NCBI GenBank assembly: GCA_014376935.1
Contig: JACMQO010000182.1
Location: 1 to 41,363, forward strand
DNA from: Bdellovibrio sp.
Lineage (GTDB): Bacteria; Bdellovibrionota; Bdellovibrionia; Bdellovibrionales; Bdellovibrionaceae
Direction of reading: 5' to 3'
DNA length: 41,363 nt
The notes under the pieces are model-generated. The model was given only the letters and a program-made list of their open reading frames with translations. It was not told the DNA's origin and did not search any database. A program made the translations under genes and the position numbers. Positions 6,168 to 15,191 of the stretch are shown piece by piece (position 1 is the stretch's first letter; each line of letters opens with the position of its first letter).

Positions 6168-7187
6168 GTGAAGAAAGATCCTAGAAACAGACCCATTTTA
6201 GTGCTTGATGAAGATCCTGAAACGCTTGAGCTGATTGCTGAGCCGTTACGTTGGGAAGGTTACGACGTACGTAGCTTAACTTGTCCGAAGGAAGCGAACG
6301 AGTTTCTAAATTATTGGAAACCACAGATGATCATCGTTGATCCAGACTTTGCAAGTATGGATGGACTCCACTATTTAAATTCGTTAACTCCATTTTTAGA
6401 AACAACGGCTTTATTGGTCACATCATCAAATCATTCGCCCGAGCGCATTTCGCAATGTTTGGATGGCGGCGCTAGTGATTATATTTGCGCTCCGTTTAAA
6501 TCAGAAGAATTTTTAGCGCGCGTTCGAGCACAACTTCGATTTCGTGATGCGAAAGAAGAGCTGATCGAGTCGAATCAACGTCTACAAGGTTTGATTGAGA
6601 TCGACGATTTAACTGGTTTATTTAACATGCGTTCAATTTTCGAAAAATTAGAATTCGAGATGGAGCGTGGAAAAAGATTTAACCGTCCCGTCACCGTGGT
6701 GATGATCGATATGGATCATTTCAAAGGTGTGAATGATGGTCATGATCATTTGTTCGGAAGTTATGTTTTATCTGAAGTTGGAAAAATTATTAAAGGCTCG
6801 ACCCGAACGGTAGATATTCCCGCTCGTTATGGTGGGGATGAATTTTTAATTGTTCTTTCAGAAATTCCTTTAGCTGGTGTCGAGCAGTTCTGCGAAAGAT
6901 TGCGTTCACGCATTGAAAACGCAGTTTTCTCGCAAGGTAAAGACTCGATTAAATTAACGGTTTCGACGGGCTTCTGCACGTCGCAAGTTGGTGAGTCGTT
7001 GGCGGCCAAAGAATTAGTTCGCCGTGCCGATATGGCGTTATACCAAGCTAAAAAATTGGGACGTAATCGCGTGTTCTCGTACAAACCAAATATTGATCGC
7101 CTGCAAGAGCCACAATATGTCGAAGGCTATGACTTAGATCATTCAGCCGTCATTGATATTTTCGATAGAAAAAGAAAGACAGCCTAA
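6168..7187 (+). CDS. Response regulator with GGDEF diguanylate cyclase domain
   Basis: The 339-residue protein starts at GTG 6168, preceded by GATAGG; a TTG at 6150 is an alternative. Residues 8-125 form a receiver domain with an acidic pocket (LDEDPE), likely phospho-acceptor Asp58 (IIVDPDF) and the switch Thr/Ser (LLVTSS). The usual Lys of the KPF motif is Ala (CAPF, residue 108). Residues 140-310 form a GGDEF domain with an intact catalytic motif (ARYGGDEF, 222-226). An RTVD I-site lies five residues before it, implying feedback inhibition by c-di-GMP. The protein should make c-di-GMP from two GTP in the cytoplasm. A PilZ-domain protein (12300-13106) is a possible receptor in the same window. 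Confidence 0.92.
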   Translation: MKKDPRNRPILVLDEDPETLELIAEPLRWEGYDVRSLTCPKEANEFLNYWKPQMIIVDPDFASMDGLHYLNSLTPFLETTALLVTSSNHSPERISQCLDGGASDYICAPFKSEEFLARVRAQLRFRDAKEELIESNQRLQGLIEIDDLTGLFNMRSIFEKLEFEMERGKRFNRPVTVVMIDMDHFKGVNDGHDHLFGSYVLSEVGKIIKGSTRTVDIPARYGGDEFLIVLSEIPLAGVEQFCERLRSRIENAVFSQGKDSIKLTVSTGFCTSQVGESLAAKELVRRADMALYQAKKLGRNRVFSYKPNIDRLQEPQYVEGYDLDHSAVIDIFDRKRKTA

Positions 7188-7209
7188 TACTTTCATGCCA
7201 TAAAAAAGT

Positions 7210-8199
7210 ATGAAAAAAATAAGCGCAGCTCAGACTGCAGCCTACGTTTCTTTGTTTGTCAGTATTCTTGTTCTAACCTTAAAAGTAAAAGCCTACTATG
7301 TAACTCATTCGTCTGCCGTGTTGTCAGATGCTTTAGAGACCGTTGTAAACGTGGTGACGGCATTTATCGCACTTTATGCTGTTAAGCTAGCGGCAGAGCC
7401 CGCAGATTCGAATCATCCTTACGGCCACGGTAAAATGGAATATTTTTCGGCGGCTTTTGAGGGCGGCTTAATTTTTTTCGCGGCCCTTGCGATTCTATAT
7501 AGTGGTGCCGTTGCATTTTTCCAAAACACTGAAGTTCATAATTATGCCGAAGGTTTTTATTACTCGTTAGCTGCAACCATCATTAATTTGTTAACGGGTT
7601 TGTATTTACTTAATGTCGGACGGAAAAGTAATTCAGAAGCGTTAATGGCCAGCGGAAAGCACGTGCTTTCAGATGTCGTAACCACGCTGGGTGTCTTTTT
7701 AAGCTTAGGGCTAGTTTACATTTTCAAAGACCCGCGCATTGATGCAGTGATCAGCTTGTGTTTGGGCTTATTATTAGCGCGTGAAGCTTATAAAATTGTT
7801 CGAGTTAATTCCGGAGCCTTGTTGGATGAAGCTGATGAAGAACTACTAGAAAAATTATCATTGTCGCTTGAGCAAAATCGAACGGCACCAGTTATTGATA
7901 TCCATCATCTAAGAATGATTCGTTCTGGTAATTTTCATCATATCGACGCTCATTTAGTCGTGCCCGAATTTTACGATATTAAAACCGTCCATGATATTTC
8001 AAATGACTTTGAAAAAGCTGTCGTTACTCAATATGAATTTGACGGTGAATTTGCTTTTCACACAGACCCTTGTCACCGCTTGTACTGCGCAGTTTGTAGA
8101 GTAGAAGCTTGTCCCGTGAGGGAGCAAGCCTTTAAAAACTTGAAACCCTGGACAACTCAGCATATTGTCGCGGGCCCACGATACTCAGAGCAAGAATAG
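7210..8199 (+). CDS. Cation diffusion facilitator family metal transporter
   Basis: This 329-residue inner-membrane protein has about six membrane segments in the first 200 residues. CDF signatures include SDALETVVNV in the second helix, HPYGHGKMEYFSA after it, and GKHVLSDVVTT in the fifth helix. The likely intramembrane metal site is Asp/Glu plus His/Asp. A cytoplasmic ferredoxin-like domain follows (about 205-290), with HHLRMIRSG and HHIDAHLVV. The C-terminus adds a cysteine-rich tail (DPCHRLYCAVCRVEACPVR) that could bind metal. The family exports divalent cations such as Zn, Fe or Mn by proton antiport; the substrate is not clear. It starts 22 bp after the GGDEF gene and is followed 8 bp later by trmB, so the three may be co-transcribed. 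Confidence 0.9.
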   Translation: MKKISAAQTAAYVSLFVSILVLTLKVKAYYVTHSSAVLSDALETVVNVVTAFIALYAVKLAAEPADSNHPYGHGKMEYFSAAFEGGLIFFAALAILYSGAVAFFQNTEVHNYAEGFYYSLAATIINLLTGLYLLNVGRKSNSEALMASGKHVLSDVVTTLGVFLSLGLVYIFKDPRIDAVISLCLGLLLAREAYKIVRVNSGALLDEADEELLEKLSLSLEQNRTAPVIDIHHLRMIRSGNFHHIDAHLVVPEFYDIKTVHDISNDFEKAVVTQYEFDGEFAFHTDPCHRLYCAVCRVEACPVREQAFKNLKPWTTQHIVAGPRYSEQE

Positions 8200-8207
8200 G
8201 CAAAAAA

Positions 8208-8912
8208 ATGGATTACAAAGACGGTCGTCCGAAAATTAATTTAACGAGAACGTTACCGCGTCCGAATGCGTACACGATCGCCCTAGAGACTGAGTTCCGC
8301 GATTTCGCTTTTAACGAAGAGCGCGCACCTTTAAACAAAGGCAAATGGCGTTCAGAAGTTTTTCATACACCTGAAGATTCGCCTATGGATGTTGAAATCG
8401 GCACGGGAACAGGCATGCATTTAGCTGATCATGCGATGAAAAATCTTAAGCGTTTTATCGTTGGCTTAGAATTAAAATACAAACCCTTAATTCAAACAAT
8501 TCGTCGCGCCCACTTAGGCGGGTTAAGAAACTCGGCTGTTTGTCGTTATCACGCCTTCAATTTGGATCTGCTTTTTGAAAAAAATGAAATTAATAATATG
8601 TATATTCATTTTCCAGATCCATGGACAACACCAAGAAAACCTAAAAATCGTGTCGTAAATAGAAATATTTTAAATTGGATATACGAAATGCAGCGCCCAG
8701 GTTCTTTTGTCGAATTTAAAACTGACTCGCGCGAATATTTTTTATGGGCTTTAGATGAAATTAAAGAGACGAAATATAGAACTGAATTTCAAACTTTAGA
8801 TTTGCACAATTCAAACAGCATCTATCAAAATAATAATTTCAGAACGACGTTTGAAAATATTTTTATACGACAAAAAATTGAAATTAATTATATTCGATTA
8901 ATTAAAGATTAG
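8208..8912 (+). CDS. trmB: tRNA (guanine-N7-)-methyltransferase
   Basis: The 234-residue protein carries the SAM-binding motif VEIGTGTGMHLADHA (about residues 62-76), the acidic strand end GLELKYK, and the family signature HFPDPWTTPRKPKNRVV. It uses SAM to methylate N7 of guanosine 46 in tRNA variable loops. The length is normal. The start at ATG 8208 comes 8 bp after the CDF transporter stop with AGG a few bases upstream. The last part of the gene (after about 8580) is markedly AT-rich compared with its neighbours. It converges on the ferredoxin gene. Confidence 0.93.
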   Translation: MDYKDGRPKINLTRTLPRPNAYTIALETEFRDFAFNEERAPLNKGKWRSEVFHTPEDSPMDVEIGTGTGMHLADHAMKNLKRFIVGLELKYKPLIQTIRRAHLGGLRNSAVCRYHAFNLDLLFEKNEINNMYIHFPDPWTTPRKPKNRVVNRNILNWIYEMQRPGSFVEFKTDSREYFLWALDEIKETKYRTEFQTLDLHNSNSIYQNNNFRTTFENIFIRQKIEINYIRLIKD

Positions 8913-8956
8913 TCTAAATTCACAAAGGCCAAAAATAGCCCTTGTCATAGCCGATT

Positions 8957-9235
8957 TCACCAGTAGGTCGTGGTCACGGTCAGGTCGGCCGTAACCGTTA
9001 TCTGGCAAGACAGTCGTTCGGCTGAACTTAGCTTATTTCGGGCGGCCGTTCGAAGTTCAAGTTCTGAGGGCAGCGGTACGACGCCTTCAATCGTCATTTT
9101 ACACATGCTGCAAATGCCATCCCCTAAACAAGAAGAGGCGACTGGAATGCCGGCAGTCTGAAGCGCTTGCATCAAATTTTCGGCAGGGGCGACGGTCAAA
9201 GTTTTATTTTTTTGCGGTATGTGAATATTGGGCAT
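8957..9235 (-). CDS. 2Fe-2S ferredoxin-like protein
   Basis: This 92-residue protein has the plant-type 2Fe-2S pattern C36-x5-C42-x2-C45 (SSCLGDGICSMC) with C77 completing the set (RLSCQ). It would carry electrons in the cytoplasm; the partner is not evident. ATG 9235 is preceded by TTTAGGAAC, a reasonable ribosome site. It is transcribed divergently from trxB across a 147-bp region with a 9-bp stem-loop, so the two redox genes may share control. Confidence 0.9.
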   Translation of the reverse strand: MPNIHIPQKNKTLTVAPAENLMQALQTAGIPVASSCLGDGICSMCKMTIEGVVPLPSELELRTAARNKLSSAERLSCQITVTADLTVTTTYW

Positions 9236-9289
9236 GCAAAGTTCCTAAAAGATTATAGGCATTAGCCCAGGATGTATGCAAACAGATAT

Positions 9290-9321
9290 GCTGATTGTGC
9301 CGATAGAAAAAAACAATCAGC
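9290..9321. promoter_or_regulatory. Dyad in the ferredoxin-trxB divergent region
   Basis: Nine-bp perfect arms GCTGATTGT (9290-9298) and ACAATCAGC (9313-9321) are separated by 14 bases. The dyad lies just upstream of the candidate trxB promoter and 55 bp from the ferredoxin start, so an operator is as likely as an RNA hairpin. Confidence 0.4.
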
Positions 9322-9328
9322 GTTAATA

Positions 9329-9357
9329 GTTACATAGAACCTAAGTTACACTATAAT
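9329..9357 (+). promoter_or_regulatory. Candidate sigma70-type promoter of trxB
   Basis: GTTACA (9329-9334), a 17-base spacer and a perfect TATAAT (9352-9357) lie 25 bp before the trxB start codon. The -35 box matches TTGACA at 4 of 6 positions. Confidence 0.5.
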
Positions 9358-9382
9358 CCAAAGCTATTCACACGAGGTAATT

Positions 9383-10333
9383 ATGTCTGAAACAGCAACG
9401 TCTCCTAAATTAGAAAAAGTCATCATCATCGGATCAGGTCCTGCGGGATTAACGGCGGCCATTTATTCGTCGCGCGCGCGTTTAAATCCGTTCATGATCG
9501 AAGGTGAAGAAGCGGGCGGACAATTAATGATTACGACTGATGTTGAAAATTACCCAGGTTTTGAACATGGGGTGACCGGTCCTGAATTAATTGCAGTAAT
9601 GCGCAAACAGGCTGAGCGTTTTGGAACGCGATTTTTAACTCGTAATGTGACAAAAGTTGATTTGTCAGTGCGTCCTTTTAAAGTGAACGTTGGTAATCAA
9701 GAATTTTTGGCTGAAACAATTATTGTATCAACAGGTGCTAGTGCTAAATGGTTAGGTTTGCCATCAGAAAAACAATATTATAATCGCGGCGTTTCAGCAT
9801 GCGCTACCTGTGATGGAGCGTTTTTTAAAGAGGCCGAAGTTGTGGTTGTAGGCGGTGGTGACACGGCGATGGAAGAAGCTAATTTCTTAACTCGTTTTGC
9901 ATCAAAGGTTCACGTTATTCATCGAAGCGAAAATTTCAAAGCTTCTAAAATTATGCTAGAACGCGCGCAAAAAAATCCGAAAATTTCATTTATGATGCAC
10001 ACGGCGGTTGAAGAAATTATCGGCGACGGCAAATCAGTGATCGGTCTTAAATTAAAAGACACGCGTAATAACGAAATTCGCGAGATGAAAGTTCAAGGTA
10101 TCTTTGTAGCGATCGGGCATCAGCCAAATACCAAAATGTTTGGCGGTCAATTGACGACAGATGAAGCCGGTTATATTAAGACAAAGCCTGGCACCACTTA
10201 CACTAATGTGGACGGCGTGTTCGCTGCTGGTGACGTACAAGATCCGCATTACCGCCAAGCGATTTCGGCTGCGGGAACTGGATGTATGGCTGCGATTGAT
10301 GCTGAACGTTGGCTAGAATCACTGGGCGAATAG
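9383..10333 (+). CDS. trxB: Thioredoxin reductase
   Basis: The 316-residue FAD enzyme reduces thioredoxin with NADPH. It has the N-terminal FAD-binding motif GSGPAGLTAAIYSSRA (17-32), redox-active Cys140-Ala-Thr-Cys143 (SACATCDG), the NADPH-binding GGGDTAMEEANFL and the C-terminal FAD motif VFAAGDVQDPHYRQA. The length is normal for low-molecular-weight thioredoxin reductase. ATG 9383 has GAGG seven bases upstream. A lone receiver protein follows 43 bp downstream. Confidence 0.96.
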   Translation: MSETATSPKLEKVIIIGSGPAGLTAAIYSSRARLNPFMIEGEEAGGQLMITTDVENYPGFEHGVTGPELIAVMRKQAERFGTRFLTRNVTKVDLSVRPFKVNVGNQEFLAETIIVSTGASAKWLGLPSEKQYYNRGVSACATCDGAFFKEAEVVVVGGGDTAMEEANFLTRFASKVHVIHRSENFKASKIMLERAQKNPKISFMMHTAVEEIIGDGKSVIGLKLKDTRNNEIREMKVQGIFVAIGHQPNTKMFGGQLTTDEAGYIKTKPGTTYTNVDGVFAAGDVQDPHYRQAISAAGTGCMAAIDAERWLESLGE

Positions 10334-10376
10334 AGTCTTCAGTTGAACCCCTAAAACTTCTGCGTAAAGATAGGTT

Positions 10377-10874
10377 ATGACAAAAAAAGTAAGCACCTCG
10401 GACCTGATTAAGAAAATCGAAAAGCTAACAAAGCAGCGCATGGCTGAACAACCAATTGTTAGCCTAGATGAGTTTCGTGATGCGCAGAAAAAAATTCATC
10501 CAGAAATTATTTTAGTCATTGAAGATGATGAAACCCAACGTCATTCGTTAAAAAGAATTTTAGAATCCAGTGGATATCAAGTGAAGTTAGCTGCGGATGC
10601 CGCCGAATTAACACAGATATTAGATGAAGACAGCGATATCCATTTGATCTTAATGGACGTGGGTCTTCCTTGGATTAACGGTTTTGAGTTAGCGCAAATG
10701 ATGAAAGAACATCGTGATTTGAAAAAAATCCCACTGGTGTTTTTATCGGCGCACGCAGACGAAAAAGATTTTACTAAGGCCCGTGAAGTTGGGGCCAGTG
10801 ACTACATCAAAAAACCATTTGATATCGAAAAATTAAAAATTAGAATTAGTGAATTGTTAGCTGAGAATAAATAG
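10377..10874 (+). CDS. Single-domain response regulator with N-terminal extension
   Basis: The 165-residue protein has a helical Lys-rich N-terminal extension of about 43 residues (SDLIKKIEKLTKQRM) and then one receiver domain. The acidic pair is in VIEDDETQ, the phospho-acceptor Asp in LILMDVGLPWINGFE, the switch in LVFLSAHAD and the conserved Lys in DYIKKPFD, so all key residues are present. There is no output domain, so it probably acts through a protein partner or in a phosphorelay. It is downstream of trxB and convergent with the lipoprotein gene, whose stop is only 11 bp away. Confidence 0.88.
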   Translation: MTKKVSTSDLIKKIEKLTKQRMAEQPIVSLDEFRDAQKKIHPEIILVIEDDETQRHSLKRILESSGYQVKLAADAAELTQILDEDSDIHLILMDVGLPWINGFELAQMMKEHRDLKKIPLVFLSAHADEKDFTKAREVGASDYIKKPFDIEKLKIRISELLAENK

Positions 10875-10885
10875 TCTCAGCATTC

Positions 10886-12160
10886 TTACTTGTTTCCAAT
10901 CACCATGCTTGATATACATTTCGTGCTAGAACTACGAACGACGTAGGCCGTATTATTCGGTCGCACTAAGCGAACTGCCGGTGTGGCTAAATCTAAAATA
11001 AATTTTTCAATTTTATATCCGTACCCCGAAGTCGTTTGGTTCGTAACGCCCGGTTGACTGGCCGTTGCCACGTACAGCGATGTGGTGTCGGCGTCATAGG
11101 CTAGTGCTGAAATTCCGAAAATATCCGTGAAGTCACGGTACAAAACCACGGGTGAAGAAAGAGCCGCAACGGTCGTACTTGATTCACTTACACTCCACAT
11201 TACGATCGCATAATTTAAAGTTGTAACATTATTCATATCGACGGCTGCATTCGACGCCGCCGAATAGGCCACGATCAGTTTTCCGGTTGTGGGGCCTGTT
11301 GGCGTTGGAATATAAACCATCGCTGTTGGGCTAACTCCAGTCGCAGAGAATGTTAATGGACCACTTAACCCCGGAGCATTCGTGTGGGTTACGGCCGAGA
11401 TCTGGTAACCATTAATACAGTTTCCGGCGATGGCGTAACCGTCGTTCGAAATAATTCCTAAACGATTGACGGCGGCGGTAATCCCTTGATGGGCAAAGAT
11501 AAGTTTACCCGTTGTCGTGCCTGTATACGGCGGCATTAATGCTAAAGCCGAAATAAAAGTATTCGAAGTCGCACAGTTGCCGGCAGGGCTATTGATCCAA
11601 GGATTAGCTCCCATTGGAACGCGTAACGAATTCGTTCCAATTTTTTCAATCGCTACCGATTTAGAAAATAGAAGCGTTCCGTCGATATCTTTAACTAAGT
11701 TACGTTCAATATTTGTATTCGTTGCGGTTAAGGCTAAAGCATCCGAAATGTAAACGCTGGTATTATAAGGGCTTACTTTTGGAATCGAGTAGACTTTGCG
11801 ATCTCCGGTATTGATGGCATTTTCAGTTAACATCAAGATGCTAGCGTCGTTATCCACTAAACTTTGTACCCCAGTTTCCGGTGCGAAAACTCCACCTTGA
11901 TAAGTTGAGCTTAAATCTAAAACGGTTGTGGCAACGGCCGGAACAGTCGAAAGATCAACTCGTGAAACCATGCGTGAAGAACTCATACTGGTGAAAGTCG
12001 TGATGCCCGATCCCGAGTTACATTGGCCAGTGGCAAAGTAAAGAATTTTTGGATTAACGACCACGGCTGATTGTTGGGGAACGTCTTCTTTTTTAGAACA
12101 ACTAACAACCAAGATTAATATCGAAATCGTCACGACGACATTTAATAAAAAACGATCCAT
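10886..12160 (-). CDS. Lipoprotein of unknown function
   Basis: This 424-residue protein has a lipoprotein signal peptide (MDRFLLNVVVTISILILVVSC) with lipobox VVSC and Cys21 as the lipidation site. The mature part is rich in Thr, Ser, Ala and short beta-like segments (LDLSSTYQGG, TGKLIFAHQG, TGKLIVAYSA, SLYVATASQP), which suggests a beta-propeller or similar repeat fold; this is inference. Only two Cys pairs are evident. ATG 12160 has AGGGGGAA just upstream. The promoter region holds two copies of a 12-bp repeat (12201-12236), suggesting regulation. Confidence 0.7.
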   Translation of the reverse strand: MDRFLLNVVVTISILILVVSCSKKEDVPQQSAVVVNPKILYFATGQCNSGSGITTFTSMSSSRMVSRVDLSTVPAVATTVLDLSSTYQGGVFAPETGVQSLVDNDASILMLTENAINTGDRKVYSIPKVSPYNTSVYISDALALTATNTNIERNLVKDIDGTLLFSKSVAIEKIGTNSLRVPMGANPWINSPAGNCATSNTFISALALMPPYTGTTTGKLIFAHQGITAAVNRLGIISNDGYAIAGNCINGYQISAVTHTNAPGLSGPLTFSATGVSPTAMVYIPTPTGPTTGKLIVAYSAASNAAVDMNNVTTLNYAIVMWSVSESSTTVAALSSPVVLYRDFTDIFGISALAYDADTTSLYVATASQPGVTNQTTSGYGYKIEKFILDLATPAVRLVRPNNTAYVVRSSSTKCISSMVIGNK

Positions 12161-12200
12161 GTTTCCCCCTGTAGACGTTAATAGAAATCAAAGTTTAATT

Positions 12201-12236
12201 CTCTGATAAGTAATCAATGCGCTACTCTGATAAGTA
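12201..12236. promoter_or_regulatory. Tandem 12-bp repeats upstream of the lipoprotein gene
   Basis: CTCTGATAAGTA occurs at 12201-12212 and 12225-12236, a 24-bp period (TACTTATCAGAG on the coding strand of the gene). They lie 41-76 bp upstream of the start at 12160. Same-face tandem repeats in this position suggest a regulator binding as a tandem pair. Confidence 0.45.
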
Positions 12237-12299
12237 TGCTGGAAATGAAATGACCCATCTACGGGACGTATATTAAATCTGGTCGTTTTACTAAAGAAT

Positions 12300-13106
12300 T
12301 TACGAAGATTTGCGAGTGCCTTTGGTCTGGTTGTCTAGGTAGCTTTGCAGCAGTCCTTGTAGAGCTCTTTTTTGTTCAGGACTAACCTCGTGAAATGTTA
12401 GACGTTGAGTTAAGCCATCACCAACAGTTGCGGCCTTTAGTTTTACACGAGCGTTCACTTCGCCGGTAGCTAAACGGTTTACGATGACAATATCAAAAAC
12501 ACGCCCGTAATAATCAAACGGAATGTTATCTTCAAGTAATGATCCGGTTAAAGAAATATTCTTCGAGGCACTTTTAAAAATAGTTCCTTTCGAAGAAACC
12601 AACAGAATTTCGATTTTCAAATTCAGGCGTGCCGAACGTTTATCGTACTTTAATTTTTCCGTTAATTTTTTAAAATTCAGATCTGATTTTTTAGCGTTTT
12701 CCCAACTTAAATCATCGCCATCGAAAGCTTGTTTGCCGAAGGATGGCTCTTGCCCAGGCATCGCTTCATCCGCAACAACAACGCCCGAATATGAACGCAT
12801 CGTGATTTCACGATGGGTCTCTTCATTGACGGGATTATTTAATTCTAAAACATCGCGTACAGTTTGATATTTAATTGTGTCATCAAGAGGATGAGATTTA
12901 AATTGCGTGACGAAAAATCGTTGATCACTTTTTAAAAATAGCTCGAGCGGTTGCCACGTGTCCCAACTTTGGGTCCAAATATAGAACCGCGCCCAATCTC
13001 GAGGACGCATTTTAAACAAAGCCATTTGGGCTTCGTCGAGCGAGATCGGATTTGATTGGGTTTTTGACATGGAATCATAGAAGATCCATTTTTGCGGCTT
13101 GGCCAT
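12300..13106 (-). CDS. GYF-like plus PilZ domain protein
   Basis: The first 55 of 268 residues look like a GYF_2-type module (KWIFYDSMS, then WTQSWDTWQPLELF). A variable linker follows (about 60-150). Residues 152-265 look like PilZ: KRSAR (156-160) is the first binding motif with its leading Arg replaced by Lys, and NISLTG (183-188) is the second. PilZ domains bind c-di-GMP, so this is a candidate effector for the GGDEF enzyme at 6168-7187. I kept the ATG at 13106 because the GYF-like core begins at residue 6, though the ribosome site is weak. It is separate from the ABC genes upstream. Confidence 0.75.
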   Translation of the reverse strand: MAKPQKWIFYDSMSKTQSNPISLDEAQMALFKMRPRDWARFYIWTQSWDTWQPLELFLKSDQRFFVTQFKSHPLDDTIKYQTVRDVLELNNPVNEETHREITMRSYSGVVVADEAMPGQEPSFGKQAFDGDDLSWENAKKSDLNFKKLTEKLKYDKRSARLNLKIEILLVSSKGTIFKSASKNISLTGSLLEDNIPFDYYGRVFDIVIVNRLATGEVNARVKLKAATVGDGLTQRLTFHEVSPEQKRALQGLLQSYLDNQTKGTRKSS

Positions 13107-13165
13107 GCTTTCTTATCGGAGCCTGACCGCAAAAATAAACTGATCAACAAAATGTGAACAAAAAA

Positions 13166-14149
13166 CTAGACCTTTAGACAACTGACGAAGTGCTTCGTTC
13201 CAATATCTTTTAGTTGGGGAGCCACTGACTTGCACTCTTCGCTAGCGATAGGGCATCGGGGGTGAAAGTGACAACCCGACGGTGGATTAATAGGAGACGG
13301 TACGTCGCCCACTAAAATAGTACGTTCGGCACGTGGTTTTGGATCTGGAACTGGAATCGCAGATAGCAAAGCCTTTGTGTAAGGGTGTTTTGGATTTTTA
13401 TAAAGTTCATCAGCCGTTGTCATTTCAACGATTTTACCTAAGTACATAACCGCAACACGAGTCGATACATGTTCAACAACCTTTAAGTCGTGGGCGATAA
13501 AAACGTAAGTTAAACCTAGCTTTTGTTGAAGCTCCATTAATAGATTGATGACTTGAGCTTGAATCGATACGTCTAACGCCGAAACGGGCTCGTCGCAGAT
13601 AATTAATTCGGGATTGACCGCTAAGGCCCTTGCGATACCAACACGTTGACGTTGACCACCCGAGAACTCATGCGGGTAACGTAATAAATGTTCAGGACGT
13701 AATCCAACTAATTGGATTAATTCTAAAACGCGCGCTTGGCGCTCTTTTGCGTCAGGGTACAAATTATGAATAACTAATGGTTCTTCTAAAATTGAACCGA
13801 TGGTCATACGTGGATTTAACGAAGCATAAGGATCTTGGAAAATGATCTGCATACGCTTACGTAATTCGCGAAGCTCTTCACCTTTAAAATGAGTGATGTC
13901 TTGATCTTTGAAGAAAACTTTTCCGCTTGTTGGTTGAATCAACTTGATTAACGAACGACCTAAAGTTGATTTACCGCAACCAGATTCTCCGACTAACCCT
14001 AAAGTTTCACCTTTGTTCAGTTCAAACGAAACGCCTTGGACAGCTTGAACGGCAGCGACTTGTTGTGAAAATAAACCGCCGTAAATCGGAAACGATTTGA
14101 CGACATTTTCGGCTCTTAAAATAGATTCAGTAGATGTAGATGGATTCAT
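13166..14149 (-). CDS. Oligopeptide/dipeptide ABC transporter ATPase, OppF/DppF type
   Basis: The 327-residue ATPase carries Walker [11 protein letters not shown]-loop [11 protein letters not shown], signature [15 protein letters not shown], Walker [13 protein letters not shown] and H-loop [10 protein letters not shown]-terminal oligopeptide-family extension follows, with cysteines in [16 protein letters not shown] chose ATG 14149, one base after the stop of the partner gene; a longer reading from 14209 overlaps that gene without support. It should pair with the OppD-type protein to power peptide uptake. No permease or binding-protein gene lies next to the pair. Confidence 0.92.
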   Translation of the reverse strand: MNPSTSTESILRAENVVKSFPIYGGLFSQQVAAVQAVQGVSFELNKGETLGLVGESGCGKSTLGRSLIKLIQPTSGKVFFKDQDITHFKGEELRELRKRMQIIFQDPYASLNPRMTIGSILEEPLVIHNLYPDAKERQARVLELIQLVGLRPEHLLRYPHEFSGGQRQRVGIARALAVNPELIICDEPVSALDVSIQAQVINLLMELQQKLGLTYVFIAHDLKVVEHVSTRVAVMYLGKIVEMTTADELYKNPKHPYTKALLSAIPVPDPKPRAERTILVGDVPSPINPPSGCHFHPRCPIASEECKSVAPQLKDIGTKHFVSCLKV

Positions 14150-14150
14150 A

Positions 14151-15146
14151 TTAAATCGAAGCCTCAACGGTTTTGTCGGTGTTAAAACAAGCTGCACGGT
14201 GAACGCCACGTAGGTTTTCTAAGTTGGGCTCTTGCTTACGGCAAATGTCAGAAACTAAATTGCAGCGTTCTTGAAAGCGGCAACCGACCGGAAGATTATA
14301 TAAACTTGGAACCATTCCAGGAATCGTTTGTAACGCTTTTAAACGTGAACCCGTTTCAAAGTGCGGAACCGATTTTAATAGGCCAATTGTGTACGGATGA
14401 CGGGGACGGTAGAAAATATCTTCGACAGTTCCGAATTCGATAATTTTACCAGCGTACATCACGACAACTTCTTGGCACATTTCTGCGACCACACCTAAAT
14501 CGTGCGTGATCAAGATCATGCCGGCGTTAAATTCTTTTTGAACTTTACGCATTAAATCTAGAATCTGGGCTTGAATCGTTACATCCAAAGCCGTCGTTGG
14601 TTCGTCGGCAATTAATAATTGCGGATTACAACTCATGGCCATCGCGATCATTACGCGTTGGCGCATACCACCTGATAATTGGTGTGGGTATTCGTGATAA
14701 CGTTTTTCAGGAGCCGGAATTCCCACTAAGCGCAACATTTCAATCGCGCGCGCTTGAATGTCTTTACTAGATAATTGCTTGTTGTGCTGTTGAATAGATT
14801 CGCCAACTTGGTCACCGATTGTAAAAACCGGATTTAATGACGTCATGGGCTCTTGAAAGATCATGGCCATTTGATTACCTAAAATTTCGCGCATTTCGGC
14901 ATCTGATTTTTTAAGTAAGCTTTCGCCTTTAAAAAGAACCTCACCAGATTCGATCAAACCAGGTTTTTGAATCAGGCGCATAACGGATAAAGCTGTTTGC
15001 GATTTACCGCATCCAGATTCGCCGACGATCCCTAATGTTTGGCCTTTTTTGACGTTGAAGCTGACGTTATCTACGGGGTAGATCGTGCCGTCTTCGGTTC
15101 TATATTTCGTACGCAAATTTTTGACTTCAAGTAATAGATCTGACAT
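14151..15146 (-). CDS. Oligopeptide/dipeptide ABC transporter ATPase, OppD/DppD type
   Basis: The 331-residue ATPase has Walker [14 protein letters not shown]-loop [12 protein letters not shown], signature [15 protein letters not shown], Walker [13 protein letters not shown] and H-loop ITHDLGVV. The C-terminal extension has cysteines ([15 protein letters not shown]) typical of the OppD/DppD group. It is the first gene of the pair, with the OppF-type gene directly after. ATG 15146 has no good ribosome site; TATAAA lies a few bases upstream of the ATG. The rest of the transporter must be encoded elsewhere. Confidence 0.92.
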   Translation of the reverse strand: MSDLLLEVKNLRTKYRTEDGTIYPVDNVSFNVKKGQTLGIVGESGCGKSQTALSVMRLIQKPGLIESGEVLFKGESLLKKSDAEMREILGNQMAMIFQEPMTSLNPVFTIGDQVGESIQQHNKQLSSKDIQARAIEMLRLVGIPAPEKRYHEYPHQLSGGMRQRVMIAMAMSCNPQLLIADEPTTALDVTIQAQILDLMRKVQKEFNAGMILITHDLGVVAEMCQEVVVMYAGKIIEFGTVEDIFYRPRHPYTIGLLKSVPHFETGSRLKALQTIPGMVPSLYNLPVGCRFQERCNLVSDICRKQEPNLENLRGVHRAACFNTDKTVEASI

Positions 15147-15191
15147 CGCATTTTTATACTTGGAGTAGAAGAAATCAGCAAACAGAAAAAT

